Positions 35,350 to 44,922 of a stretch of 64,000 nucleotides of DNA are shown in pieces (the first letter of the stretch is position 1; each line of letters opens with the position of its first letter). The translations under genes were made by a program, and so were the position numbers. The notes under the pieces were generated by a model. It was not told the DNA's origin. It did not search any database and saw nothing but the letters and a program-made list of their open reading frames with translations. The stretch comes from Tenacibaculum jejuense (GTDB taxonomy: Bacteria > Bacteroidota > Bacteroidia > Flavobacteriales > Flavobacteriaceae), in NCBI RefSeq assembly GCF_900198195.1, contig NZ_LT899436.1, positions 4,368,001 to 4,432,000 of the forward strand, written 5' to 3'.

Positions 35350-36390
35350 TTAAGGTGCTGGGTTCGGCATTGCTGCATGAACTGTTTCTATTTCTTTTAG
35401 AATTTCTTCAGTCAATTCAACATGAATTGAGTCAATATTCTCTTTTAATTGATCCATTCTTGTAGCTCCGATAATATTACTCGTTACAAATGGTAACTGA
35501 TTAATATACGCTAAAGCTAATTCAGACAATGTTAAACCGTGTTTTTCTGCAATTGCTAAATAGGCTTGCACTGCATTTTGAGATCCGTCTCCCATGTAAC
35601 GCGCAATAAAACGTGGAAATAAAGTTCCTCTCGCTCCTTCTGGTTTTCCTCCGTTTAAATACTTTCCAGAAAGTACTCCCTGCGCTAAAGGAGAATATGC
35701 TAAAAGTCCAATATCTTCTCGCATAGAAACTTCAGACATTCCGTATTCATAACCTCTGTGAATTAATGAGTATGAATTTTGAATGGTTACCATTCTAGGT
35801 AAATCATGTTGTTCAGCAGCTTGTAAATACTTCATTGTTCCCCAAGGAGTTTCGTTTGATAAACCTACATGTTTTATCTTTCCTTCTTTAATTAAACCTT
35901 GAAGTGTTTCTAAAATTTCAATATGATTTTCGGCTTCTTTTGCTGAAGTTTTATACGGATAATCACGTACACCAAAACAGTTTACTCCACGATTTGGCCA
36001 GTGTAACTGATATAAATCGATATAATCTGTTTGTAAGCGTTGTAAACTACCTTCAACAGCTTCAACAATATTCTTTCCTGTTAAACCTCCAGATCGAATA
36101 TGTGCTGTATAATCTCCACCTCCAGCTATTTTAGAAGCTAAAACAACTTTATCTCTATTTCCTGTTTTCTTAAACCAGTTTCCGATAATTTTTTCTGTAG
36201 CTCCATAAGTTTCTGGAGTTGCAGGAACAGAATATAATTCAGCAGTATCAAAAAAATTCACACCTTGTTCTAAGGCATAATCCATTTGCTCAAATCCTTC
36301 TGCTTCCGTATTCTGATTTCCCCAAGTCATTGTTCCTAAACAAATCTTAGAAACTTTAACATCGGTATTTGGTAATGTTGTGTATTTCAT
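35350..36390 (-). CDS. NADP(H)-dependent aldo/keto reductase (Tas-like)
   Basis: The 346-residue protein is an aldo/keto reductase of the Tas/YghZ type. The catalytic tetrad is complete: Asp48 and Tyr53 in FDTAELYSVP, Lys87 in VLASKIAG, and His130 in YQLHWPNRG. A C-terminal cofactor-binding stretch (NIIGATRMDQLKENI) follows. The physiological substrate is unknown; E. coli Tas can replace a step in tyrosine synthesis when overproduced. It is the first gene of a three-gene leftward operon with DUF695 and cytochrome c. Confidence 0.94.
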   Translation of the reverse strand: MKYTTLPNTDVKVSKICLGTMTWGNQNTEAEGFEQMDYALEQGVNFFDTAELYSVPATPETYGATEKIIGNWFKKTGNRDKVVLASKIAGGGDYTAHIRSGGLTGKNIVEAVEGSLQRLQTDYIDLYQLHWPNRGVNCFGVRDYPYKTSAKEAENHIEILETLQGLIKEGKIKHVGLSNETPWGTMKYLQAAEQHDLPRMVTIQNSYSLIHRGYEYGMSEVSMREDIGLLAYSPLAQGVLSGKYLNGGKPEGARGTLFPRFIARYMGDGSQNAVQAYLAIAEKHGLTLSELALAYINQLPFVTSNIIGATRMDQLKENIDSIHVELTEEILKEIETVHAAMPNPAP

Positions 36391-36636
36391 GTACTCAATT
36401 ATTTAATTTACTAATGCAACAGTATTCTAATTTTCTACTATTTTATTGCATTACTACATTATTAACTTGCTGTGATTTCAGAGAATTGAACAATTTTAAA
36501 TTATCAGTTCGAGAACTATTTCTAAATCAAAATTCTTATTCTCGATACAATTTTTTTCATTTCACTCTAAAAAATCACTCGAATTGACAGAGTTTTTATC
36601 CAATTACACAATTGGTTTTTAATCTGATAAATCTTA

Positions 36637-37824
36637 TTAATTTAAAATCGCATCGATTCCTGGTAAAACTCTACCCTCTAAGCTTTCTAACATTGCTCCA
36701 CCTCCAGTAGATACGTAACTTACTTTATCTGCAAATCCGAATTGTTTTACAGCTGCAACAGAATCTCCTCCTCCAACTAAAGAGAAAGCTCCATTTTTAG
36801 TTGCATTGTCGATAAAGTTTCCTAAAGCGATTGTTCCTTTTGCAAAACTTTCCATTTCAAAAACACCTAAAGGTCCGTTCCATAAAATCGTTTTACATTG
36901 GTTTACTACAGCTTCAAAATTTTCTAATGATTTCGGACCAGCATCTAATCCTTGCCAGTTATCTGGAATTTCATTTACATCTGAAACTTGAGTTTCTGCA
37001 TTATTATCAAAAGCGCTAGCAGCAATTACATCAACAGGAATGTGAACTTGTACATTTTTAGCTTTTGCTTTTTCAAGAATCTCTAAAGCTAAATCCATCT
37101 TATCATCTTCGCAGATAGAATCTCCAATTTTTCCACCTTGTGCTTTCACAAATGTGAATGTCATTCCACCACCAATAATTAAGTGGTCTACTTTATCTAA
37201 AATATTTTCGATTACAGTGATTTTAGAAGAAACTTTTGCTCCACCTAAAACTGCTAAAACAGGTTTTTCTGAATTGTTTAATACCTTATCGATACTTTCA
37301 ATTTCTTTCGCTAATAAATGTCCGAAACACTTATTTTCTGGAAAAAACTGAGCGATTACTGCTGTAGAAGCATGCGCTCTATGCGCTGTACCAAAAGCAT
37401 CGTTTACATAAACATCTCCTAATTTTGATAATTGTTCTGCAAAAGCAACATCACCAGCTTTTTCTTCGCCATGAAAACGTAAGTTCTCTAACAATAAAAT
37501 TTCACCGCTTTTTAATTCAGCAACAGCAGCTTCAGCAGCTTCTCCTACGCAATCTTCTACAAACTTTACTTGCACTCCAATTACTTCGCGTACTTTATCA
37601 ACAATATGCTTTAAAGAAAATTTTTCATCTACTCCTTTTGGACGACCCAAATGCGACATTAACACACAACTTCCTCCGTCTTCTAAAATTTTAATGATTG
37701 TTGATTTAGCTGACTGAATTCTAGTATCATCTGTTACTTGAAATTCGTCGTTTAGTGGCACATTAAAATCTACACGGATTAATGCTTTTTTATCTTCAAA
37801 ATTAAAATCGTTGATTGTCTTCAT
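36637..37824 (-). CDS. pgk: Phosphoglycerate kinase
   Basis: This glycolytic enzyme transfers phosphate from 1,3-bisphosphoglycerate to ADP. It has 395 residues, the usual bacterial length. The N-terminal signature [10 protein letters not shown] is followed by MSHLGRPKG, the substrate-binding HRAHAST and the nucleotide-binding GGAKVSSKI, with a closing GGGDSVAAV. It is divergent from the GNAT gene and stands apart from the aldo/keto reductase gene by 246 bp. Confidence 0.98.
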   Translation of the reverse strand: MKTINDFNFEDKKALIRVDFNVPLNDEFQVTDDTRIQSAKSTIIKILEDGGSCVLMSHLGRPKGVDEKFSLKHIVDKVREVIGVQVKFVEDCVGEAAEAAVAELKSGEILLLENLRFHGEEKAGDVAFAEQLSKLGDVYVNDAFGTAHRAHASTAVIAQFFPENKCFGHLLAKEIESIDKVLNNSEKPVLAVLGGAKVSSKITVIENILDKVDHLIIGGGMTFTFVKAQGGKIGDSICEDDKMDLALEILEKAKAKNVQVHIPVDVIAASAFDNNAETQVSDVNEIPDNWQGLDAGPKSLENFEAVVNQCKTILWNGPLGVFEMESFAKGTIALGNFIDNATKNGAFSLVGGGDSVAAVKQFGFADKVSYVSTGGGAMLESLEGRVLPGIDAILN

Positions 37825-37865
37825 TCTTTATGTTTTTTAGAAGTTTGCTTTTTTGTTGATTCCAA

Positions 37866-37873
37866 CAAAAATA
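37866..37873 (-). promoter_or_regulatory. Putative -7 element for pgk
   Basis: On the minus strand TATTTTTG matches TAnnTTTG 41 bp upstream of the pgk start. The -33 TTG is not clear. Confidence 0.36.
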
Positions 37874-37962
37874 ATTATTCTAAATTAGAAAAAACACGAT
37901 TAAAAACGCTTATTTCTCTAAATTTATAACGAAAACGTTTACTGTAAACTTTCTGCTTAATT

Positions 37963-38493
37963 ATGATCTCTTTTACACAAACTTCTGACACTTCTGAGCT
38001 AAAACAAATCTTAGCATTACAACAACGAAACTTACCCAAACAACTTACTGAAGAAGAAAAGAAAACACAGGGTTTTGTGACTGTTGAACATGATATAGAA
38101 ATACTTTCTAAAATGCATAATCTTCATCCGCATATTATAGCAAAAGATAATAATAGTGTTGTTGGCTATGCATTATCGATGTCTACATCATTTAAAAATG
38201 AAATTCCTGTTTTAATTCCTATGTTTAATGAAATAGACAAACTTGATATTCATCCGAATTTTATTGTAATGGGACAAGTTTGTGTTGATAAAGCATACAG
38301 AGGAAAAGGAATTTTTAGAGGTTTGTATGATACAATGGTTACAACTTTTTCTGGTCAGTTTACAAGTATTATCACAGAAATTGACGCTAATAATACTCGG
38401 TCTTTAAAAGCGCATGAAGCTATTGGGTTTTCTGATCTTTGTACTTATGAAACAGAACAACAATTATGGAAAGTTGTTGTTATGAGTATATAG
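37963..38493 (+). CDS. GNAT-family N-acetyltransferase
   Basis: The 176-residue protein fits the GNAT fold. Strand VVGYALSMS leads to the acetyl-CoA pyrophosphate loop YRGKGIFRGLYD (R/QxxGxG/A) at about residues 111-122 and a later ARSLKAHE-like helix (NNTRSLKAHEAIGF). The acceptor is unknown. It is divergent from pgk and convergent with the LRR gene, beyond which lies a terminator on the opposite strand. Confidence 0.88.
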   Translation: MISFTQTSDTSELKQILALQQRNLPKQLTEEEKKTQGFVTVEHDIEILSKMHNLHPHIIAKDNNSVVGYALSMSTSFKNEIPVLIPMFNEIDKLDIHPNFIVMGQVCVDKAYRGKGIFRGLYDTMVTTFSGQFTSIITEIDANNTRSLKAHEAIGFSDLCTYETEQQLWKVVVMSI

Positions 38494-38531
38494 TTTTTAA
38501 GATTTCTTAGTTGAATTATTTTTATAAAACT

Positions 38532-38576
38532 AAAAAATGTCTCTCTGAGTTTTTTTTACAAACCCAAAAAGACATT
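38532..38576 (-). terminator. Intrinsic terminator of the LRR gene (minus strand)
   Basis: Read on the minus strand, AATGTCTTTTTGGGTTT pairs with AAACTCAGAGAGACATT in a 17-bp stem that includes three G-U pairs, with a 7-nt loop, followed by TTTT. On the plus strand the wobble pairs become A-C mismatches, so it should act on the LRR transcript only. Confidence 0.72.
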
Positions 38577-38603
38577 AATTATGTACTAAAATAAGTTATA
38601 AAT

Positions 38604-40991
38604 CTATTTTTTTATAAAACGTTTTATTCCTATTTCTCCCTCATCTGTTTCTATCTTTAACACATATAAACCATTAGATAATTGACTAACATTACACGTT
38701 TTTGTGTTTTTAGCTCTTAATATTTTAGCTCCTTGTAAATTATAAACTGTTAACGATTTAATCTCTTTATCTGACTTTATATTTAATTTTTGTAATACAG
38801 GGTTTGGCGCTATTTCAGTATTCGTTAAAACAAACTCATTGTCTTCATTAGAGGCAGTCGCTCTACAATTTTCATTATATGTAGCTGTGTTATCTTTAAT
38901 TGTTGTCCAATCGTTATCACTCATAGTTTTATTATCTACCTGAATACAAGTCAACTCTGGATTTGAAGTAAAATCTGACAATGTTGAATCGATCTTAGTA
39001 TTATTCCCGTTTTTTATATCTACAGAAGTTAGTTTATTATCGTTTGCATACACACTGTAAATTTCTGAGTTTTCAGATAAATCAAGGTTGATTAATTCGT
39101 TATTAGACACATCTAAAACCTCTAACCCTACATTTGAAGAAACATCTATAATTAATAACTCATTTGAATTTAAGTATAACTTTTTTAATGCTGAAGCATC
39201 AGTTGTATTGATGGTTCTTAATCTATTATTATTTAGATTTAAATGCGTTAATTCGGTATTATTATTTAAACCTATAGTAAGTATTTCATTATCCTGAAGC
39301 TTTGCTTCTTTGATTTTACTGTTTGATAAGTTTAAATCTTCAAGAATATTATTTGATGCATTCAGATATTCTAAATTATCGTGAACAGACAGAAATTCCA
39401 TTGTGTTGTTAGAAACGTTTAATGTTTTTAATTTGTCGTTTCTAGATACATTTAGAACTCTTATTTTATTGTTGCTAACGTTTATTTCTTCTAAGGTATT
39501 TCCTAAGAAAATATTAGTAATTTCATTGTTGAATGCTTCTAGCTTTTTCAAGTCTCTATTTCCTGTTAAAGACAAGAGCTCAATTTTGTTGTTTTGGACT
39601 TTTAATTCTTTTAAAGATTCAAAATGTTCTATTCCTCTTACATCTTCGATTCCTTTGTTTGAAAGATCAAGAGATTCTACATTTTCAACATTTCGATTTA
39701 AAACAGTACCGTTTATTTCTCCAGCATCTATATTTAAATCGATTAAAACTTGCTCGAAATTCTCATCTCTAATTACAATAACACTACTACTACAAAATCT
39801 ATCATAACTTGCAATATCATCTTTAAAATCTGCCCAGTTTTCATTACTATAATCTTCATCATCAACCTCAATACAAGTTAATGCTGGATTGTTTTTAAAA
39901 CTAGAACCAGCAGCACCAGTTAAAAAGTTTGTATTGTTTCCATTTTTTAAATTTAAATCTAACAGTTGATTATCATCTGCACTTACGTAATACAATTCTC
40001 TGTTTCGATTTAAGGCAAGATCAGTTAATAAATTTCCATCAATAGTAAATACTTCTAAATCTCTATTACTACTCAAATTAACTTCTTTCAACTTGTTATA
40101 AGCTAAGTTAATTACTTTTAATCGGGTATTTGCTGATAGAATTATTGCTTCAATATTATTTTCATCTGCATACAAAGATTCTAAATTAGACTGTACTAGT
40201 GTACTTAATGCATTTAATTCGTTATTGCTAACATCTAGATGAATTAAAAGAGGACTTCCAGATATATCTAACTCAGTGAGCTTATTGTTTTTTAAATACA
40301 ATTTTTCTAACTGAAGATTAAGGCGTAAACCTATTGTAGTAAGATCGTTATCTCCTAGACTTATTTCTTTCAATAAGCGATTATCTGTTAAATCGACAGT
40401 TGTAAATAAATTCTTGTTAGCACTAAATATTTCTAAAAATGTATTTCTCCCTAAATCTATTGTTGTTATTTCGTTATTATTAATTTCCAGTGTTTTTAAC
40501 TGACTATTTTCAGTAACATCAAGAACTGTTAGCAAGTTATCTGAAACCTTTAAACTTTCAAGAAGAATACTTCTAGAAACATCTAAAAGATTCAGTTTGT
40601 TTTTAATAAGATTTATTTCTTTTAAAAGAACATTATTAGTTAGTATTATTTCTTCTAATGAATTTCCTTCAAGATTTAAAGTTTCTAAGCTTATGTTTGA
40701 TTCTAAATTAATAGTTTCAATATCATTCCCTTGTGCTTCAAGTCTTTTTAATACAGTAAAACCTTCTATACCAGTTAAATCTTTAATATCTCTAAACGAT
40801 ATATCTAAATTTTCTACTCGATTAATATTTGCTGTAGGCACTACATTATCCAAATCTCCAGAATCTAAACCAAGAGCAATTAAAGCTCTTTCGAAGTTAT
40901 CATCTGGTACAATTGTGTTTTGAGAAAATGCAAAATTAGTACTCATGCAGAGTAGCAAAAATTGTAATAGTGGTTGTAAATTAGTTTTCAT
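38604..40991 (-). CDS. Duplicated leucine-rich-repeat T9SS cargo protein
   Basis: The 795-residue protein has a signal peptide, two LRR modules and a T9SS type A sorting domain. Module 1 (about 27-395) and module 2 (about 400-690) each begin with a similar cap (VPDDNFERALIALGLDSG and IRDENFEQVLIDLNIDAG). Each continues with repeats of about 21 residues (NxxLxxLxLxxNxLxxIxL), and each ends in LTCIxVDD...W...KDxxAxY...C. The C-terminal 80 residues (IAPNPVLQKLNIKS to IGIKRFIKK) form the sorting signal read by SprA-dependent secretion. LRR cargo of this type may act in adhesion or interaction; the partner is unknown. Confidence 0.88.
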   Translation of the reverse strand: MKTNLQPLLQFLLLCMSTNFAFSQNTIVPDDNFERALIALGLDSGDLDNVVPTANINRVENLDISFRDIKDLTGIEGFTVLKRLEAQGNDIETINLESNISLETLNLEGNSLEEIILTNNVLLKEINLIKNKLNLLDVSRSILLESLKVSDNLLTVLDVTENSQLKTLEINNNEITTIDLGRNTFLEIFSANKNLFTTVDLTDNRLLKEISLGDNDLTTIGLRLNLQLEKLYLKNNKLTELDISGSPLLIHLDVSNNELNALSTLVQSNLESLYADENNIEAIILSANTRLKVINLAYNKLKEVNLSSNRDLEVFTIDGNLLTDLALNRNRELYYVSADDNQLLDLNLKNGNNTNFLTGAAGSSFKNNPALTCIEVDDEDYSNENWADFKDDIASYDRFCSSSVIVIRDENFEQVLIDLNIDAGEINGTVLNRNVENVESLDLSNKGIEDVRGIEHFESLKELKVQNNKIELLSLTGNRDLKKLEAFNNEITNIFLGNTLEEINVSNNKIRVLNVSRNDKLKTLNVSNNTMEFLSVHDNLEYLNASNNILEDLNLSNSKIKEAKLQDNEILTIGLNNNTELTHLNLNNNRLRTINTTDASALKKLYLNSNELLIIDVSSNVGLEVLDVSNNELINLDLSENSEIYSVYANDNKLTSVDIKNGNNTKIDSTLSDFTSNPELTCIQVDNKTMSDNDWTTIKDNTATYNENCRATASNEDNEFVLTNTEIAPNPVLQKLNIKSDKEIKSLTVYNLQGAKILRAKNTKTCNVSQLSNGLYVLKIETDEGEIGIKRFIKK

Positions 40992-41249
40992 CTTTCTGTT
41001 TCTATTTTCTGTTTTTCTGAGGTTAAAAGTAGCTCAGAAAGTCTTAAAGAAATCTTAAAAAAAACATAAGAAATTTGACTTTATTAATTCCACGTAAACC
41101 CTATAAAAATCATAGGTTTATAACGAAATTCACTCCTGTTTTATTTTCGTTTTGATTATCAGTTTTTTGTCGAATTTTTTAACATTTTTTGAAATCAATT
41201 TTTCCTAAAAAGAGCACTTAAATGTTTACGTTAAAAAATTGTTACGTAC

Positions 41250-44000
41250 TTAAAAAGGAAGTTCAGAAGGTTCTAAAAATGATATTTCTGGATTGTAAAT
41301 CTCTTGAATTAACTTTTTGACTTGATCGATAAACGAATCTATTCTATCTAAAGAAACAATATTGTCTTGTCCACGATACTTTTCAGAGAAGTTTAACTTC
41401 ATAAATCCAGATTTCAATCTTTTAAAAGAAATGATCCCAGCTTCTATTTGAAGTTCTGCTGTAGGATTATTTTGCGTATACATAAACGCATACAACAATA
41501 CCTGAATGGCTTTGCTATATTTAAAATCTATAACCGCTGTTATGTCAGAAATTTTTAAATCTGAAGCATTTACAACACCAGTTTTATAGTCAATAATACG
41601 AGTTACTCCATTGAGTTGATCTACACGATCTACTTGTCCATGTATTTTAATCGGATAATTGATTCCATCTACATTAAAAAACGCTTCGTAATCTTTTTCT
41701 ACTTCAACAATTTTTAAGACATTATTTGTATCAGAAAGTAATGTGATTTCTTGATCTAAAAAGTTTTGTACAAAACGAACAGCAACTTCAAAAATCAATC
41801 TGTTTTTTCCAGTCGAAATATCTCCGTTTTTAAAATACTCTGCGAAGAAATGTTCTACCAATTCAGAGACTTTCTTTTTCATCACAGACACATCATTTTT
41901 CACAATAAACTTTCCAACAAAAGGTTCGTATAAAACACGTAACGTTTCATGAACAACAGTTCCTAAAGTATTAAATGCAACTTCTTCTTCGATGTCGTCA
42001 AACTCTCTGATTTTTAAAACTTTTTGCTGATAAAAAGCAACCGGATTATACAAATAATTGGTTAAAGCAGAAGGAGAAATTCCTTTAGTTGCTAATTCTT
42101 TTAATCGTTCAAGAATTGCTTCATTTTTATGAACCTCTAGTAGTTCTGTGCTTTGTTGCGTAACTTTCGGACTTATAAATGTGTGTTTTACGTTATCTTT
42201 TAACAACTCTAATTGTGTTAAAAAACGACTCTTCTCTCCTCCTCCGTACGAATCACTTTCTGTATTATAAATCAAATAAATATTTTCTGCTCTTTGAATC
42301 AGTCTGAAAAAGTGATACGAGAAAATTGCATCTTTTTCTTTATAACTAGGCAAACCGTAATGCACTTTTGCATCAAAAGGAATAAACGAAGTTTGTTTAC
42401 TAGACGCTGGAAAAACGCCTTCATTTACTGAAGTAATAATTACATTTTTAAAATCTAACAGACGTGTTTCTAACATCCCCATTAGCTGCAATCCTTGTAA
42501 CGGTTCCCCTTGGAAGGATAAACTTTCAGAAGAAATAAGTTGTTTAAAGAATTGATATAAAACCTTTAGGTCGGAAAAATAACCAAATTCTAATTGTAAG
42601 TTTTGTAACTGATTAAAAGCTGTGTAGTATCGAAATAAAAACTCTTTTTCTAATCCTTGAACTTTATCTTTTAAATGATCTATAAATCGAACAATTCTTT
42701 GTAAAAAAGCATCTACTGTTTTAAATTCAGAAAATAAATCAGAAATCAAATCTCGTTTTGTTTCGTCTACATTTTTAAGAAAACTTTCGATGTAAGTTTT
42801 AGAAACAAAAGTTCGGTTTTCAGTAAAAATTGCACCTATAATTTGCTCGGAAACAACTTCATTTTCTGTAGTTAGTATTTTATAAACAAAAGGTTCTTTT
42901 AACAGTTTTACTACTTCTTTGTAATAAAATTGTTGTGCATCTTTTTTCTGAAGTCTTTCTTGTGTGATGAACAGTTGAAACAACGACAAAAACAAACTTG
43001 TTGAAGGCATATCTTTTAACGGATATCCCATTGTTATATTCACTGAATTTACATTCTGTGGTAACGAGTTTAAAGTAATTGGCAATTGCGATTCTTCGGC
43101 TAAAACTAAAGCTGTATTTTCATGACTAGAGAATTGCGATAATAACTCTCCTGCATACTTCATTTGAGTTACATTTTTAGAAGCTCCGATTAATTCGATA
43201 TTCTTCGGTTGTGAAAACCAATTCCCGATCGTTTTTATTTCATTTGTTTGATAATATTTCCACCTGGCTTTATATTTTCTGATAAATGCACCTGCTTGAT
43301 GATTTGAATACAAAAACGTTTCATCAATATCCCAATATACTTCAGTATTTTCTTCCAACAACATTTGTTTAATCATGAATTCTTCTGCTTTGTTTAAAGC
43401 ATTAAATCCAATAAAAAAGAACTTTCTATCTCCTGAGTTTTGTAAAAAATTTTCTAGTTTTTTAGTTGCTTCTCTGTACAAACATCCTTGATATCCGATT
43501 TTATTTTCAATCAGATATTCATAGAAAAAATCATAGTATTCATTTAACTTTTCAGTAAATGCAAAGTGATCTTTTATTAATTCGGTTTCTTGAAACGTAC
43601 CTTTTACCGACCATTTTTTTAAACGCTCAACATCTCGAATATATAGAAACACTTCTTTGGTATTGATCAAATGCTGATCGATCTCATTAAAGTCTTGTAA
43701 CACTGTAAATGCCCAAGAAGCAAAAACATCAAACGTATCTGGCTTTTCTTCAACCTTTTTATAAATCTGATAGAAATAAAACAGTAACTGAATTGAATCT
43801 ACTTTACGAATTCCAGATACTTCTTCTGTAAACTCTTCAATATTCAATATTTCAGGAAAAAAACCTTGTACTTGCGCATCTTTTAGTGCTTGTTTTACAA
43901 AAACTCCAGCACGATTCGATGGCAATACAAAAGTTACATCTTGAAAAGATTGCGTCGTTTTTAAGATGTCTTGAATTGTTTCCTGAATAAATGTTTGCAT
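41250..44000 (-). CDS. AddB-like PD-(D/E)XK nuclease
   Basis: The 916-residue protein has the layout of the AddB subunit of AddAB helicase-nucleases. A degenerate helicase-like N-terminal part includes FVLPSNRAGVFVKQAL in place of a normal P-loop. A C-terminal PD-(D/E)XK nuclease (about 680-850) has His684 in VVHETLRVL, GQVDRVD, and the core Asp804/Lys806 in IIDYKTG. With a UvrD-type AddA partner it would process double-strand breaks. No AddA gene is in the window. The iron-sulfur cysteines of classical AddB are not obvious. The gene is divergent from the omega-amidase gene. Confidence 0.85.
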   Translation of the reverse strand: MQTFIQETIQDILKTTQSFQDVTFVLPSNRAGVFVKQALKDAQVQGFFPEILNIEEFTEEVSGIRKVDSIQLLFYFYQIYKKVEEKPDTFDVFASWAFTVLQDFNEIDQHLINTKEVFLYIRDVERLKKWSVKGTFQETELIKDHFAFTEKLNEYYDFFYEYLIENKIGYQGCLYREATKKLENFLQNSGDRKFFFIGFNALNKAEEFMIKQMLLEENTEVYWDIDETFLYSNHQAGAFIRKYKARWKYYQTNEIKTIGNWFSQPKNIELIGASKNVTQMKYAGELLSQFSSHENTALVLAEESQLPITLNSLPQNVNSVNITMGYPLKDMPSTSLFLSLFQLFITQERLQKKDAQQFYYKEVVKLLKEPFVYKILTTENEVVSEQIIGAIFTENRTFVSKTYIESFLKNVDETKRDLISDLFSEFKTVDAFLQRIVRFIDHLKDKVQGLEKEFLFRYYTAFNQLQNLQLEFGYFSDLKVLYQFFKQLISSESLSFQGEPLQGLQLMGMLETRLLDFKNVIITSVNEGVFPASSKQTSFIPFDAKVHYGLPSYKEKDAIFSYHFFRLIQRAENIYLIYNTESDSYGGGEKSRFLTQLELLKDNVKHTFISPKVTQQSTELLEVHKNEAILERLKELATKGISPSALTNYLYNPVAFYQQKVLKIREFDDIEEEVAFNTLGTVVHETLRVLYEPFVGKFIVKNDVSVMKKKVSELVEHFFAEYFKNGDISTGKNRLIFEVAVRFVQNFLDQEITLLSDTNNVLKIVEVEKDYEAFFNVDGINYPIKIHGQVDRVDQLNGVTRIIDYKTGVVNASDLKISDITAVIDFKYSKAIQVLLYAFMYTQNNPTAELQIEAGIISFKRLKSGFMKLNFSEKYRGQDNIVSLDRIDSFIDQVKKLIQEIYNPEISFLEPSELPF

Positions 44001-44037
44001 TTATTTTATTTCTGTTTGAATCTTTAAATTGAGAATA

Positions 44038-44045
44038 CAAAGTTA
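44038..44045 (-). promoter_or_regulatory. Putative -7 element for the AddB-like nuclease
   Basis: On the minus strand TAACTTTG matches TAnnTTTG 37 bp before the start codon. No -33 TTG at the standard distance. Confidence 0.35.
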
Positions 44046-44120
44046 AGTCAATAATGTTATTCTTAAGAATACAGAGATAACATGATAACTGGATAGATTT
44101 CTAAAATACGATAATTATGT

Positions 44121-44128
44121 TATTTTTG
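44121..44128 (+). promoter_or_regulatory. Putative -7 element for the omega-amidase gene
   Basis: TATTTTTG matches TAnnTTTG 17 bp before the ATG at 44146, which implies a very short leader. The -33 position reads TTT, not TTG. Confidence 0.35.
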
Positions 44129-44145
44129 ATTTCAACTAAATACAA

Positions 44146-44922
44146 ATGAATACACTTTCTGTTGCTGCATTACAATCTGATTTAGTTTGGGAAAACCCGA
44201 CTAAGAATTTAGAAAACTTCACAAAGAAAATAAATCATATTTCTGATACTGTAGATCTTATCATATTACCTGAAATGTTTACCACTGGTTTTTCTATGAA
44301 TGCTAGTAATTTGGCTGAGAAAATGGATGGTATTTCTGTACAATGGATGCAAAAAACAGCAGTAGCAAAAAATGCTGCTATACTTGGAAGTATTATTATT
44401 GAAGAAAATGATGCGTATTTTAATCGTTTGTTGTTTGTTTTTCCGTCAGGTGAAATCAAACATTACGATAAAAAACATACGTTTACTTTAGCTAAAGAAC
44501 ACGAAACGTATACTTCGGGAACTCAAAAGCTAATTGTGGAATATAAAGGATGGAAAATTTGTCCGCTTATTTGTTACGATTTACGTTTTCCCATTTGGGC
44601 CAGAAACGTAGAAGATTATGATTTACTTTTATATACTGCAAGTTGGCCTAAAAAACGAATTAGCGCTTGGGATGCTTTATTAAAAGCTAGAGCGATTGAA
44701 AATATGAGTTTCACCATTGGTGTAAACAGAATTGGCTTAGATGGTAATGATTATGAATATGTTGGTCATTCTGCTGTATACGATTGCTTAGGAAATTGTT
44801 TGTCTGAAGAAAATAATGAGTTAGAAAGTACAATTACACTGAAACTTCAGAAAAATGAACAAGAAACTATTCGAGAAAAGCTCGGATTTTTAAAAGATCG
44901 AGATAAATTTAGTTTGCTATAA
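44146..44922 (+). CDS. Carbon-nitrogen hydrolase, omega-amidase (YafV/Nit2 type)
   Basis: The 258-residue enzyme has the nitrilase triad: Glu43 in LPEMF, Lys109 in YDKKH and Cys143 in LICYDLRFP. The cysteine context CYDLRFP is that of YafV/Nit2 omega-amidases, which hydrolyse alpha-ketoglutaramate and related compounds as metabolite repair or in methionine salvage. It is cytosolic, with no signal peptide. Its stop codon directly adjoins the ATG of the PagL-like gene, so the two are co-transcribed although their roles look unrelated. Confidence 0.91.
   Translation: MNTLSVAALQSDLVWENPTKNLENFTKKINHISDTVDLIILPEMFTTGFSMNASNLAEKMDGISVQWMQKTAVAKNAAILGSIIIEENDAYFNRLLFVFPSGEIKHYDKKHTFTLAKEHETYTSGTQKLIVEYKGWKICPLICYDLRFPIWARNVEDYDLLLYTASWPKKRISAWDALLKARAIENMSFTIGVNRIGLDGNDYEYVGHSAVYDCLGNCLSEENNELESTITLKLQKNEQETIREKLGFLKDRDKFSLL

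Noticed and set aside
36600..36615. Hairpin CCAATT/AATTGG followed by TTTTT between pgk and the aldo/keto reductase gene
   Set aside because: The U-tract is on the plus strand where no gene ends, while pgk reads the other way; probably chance in AT-rich DNA. Nothing else was seen in the 246-bp gap.
40992..41249. 258-bp gap between LRR and AddB-like genes examined for a small gene or RNA
   Set aside because: Only short inverted repeats (CTGAG/CTCAG) and AT-rich sequence; no -7 match or frame of note.
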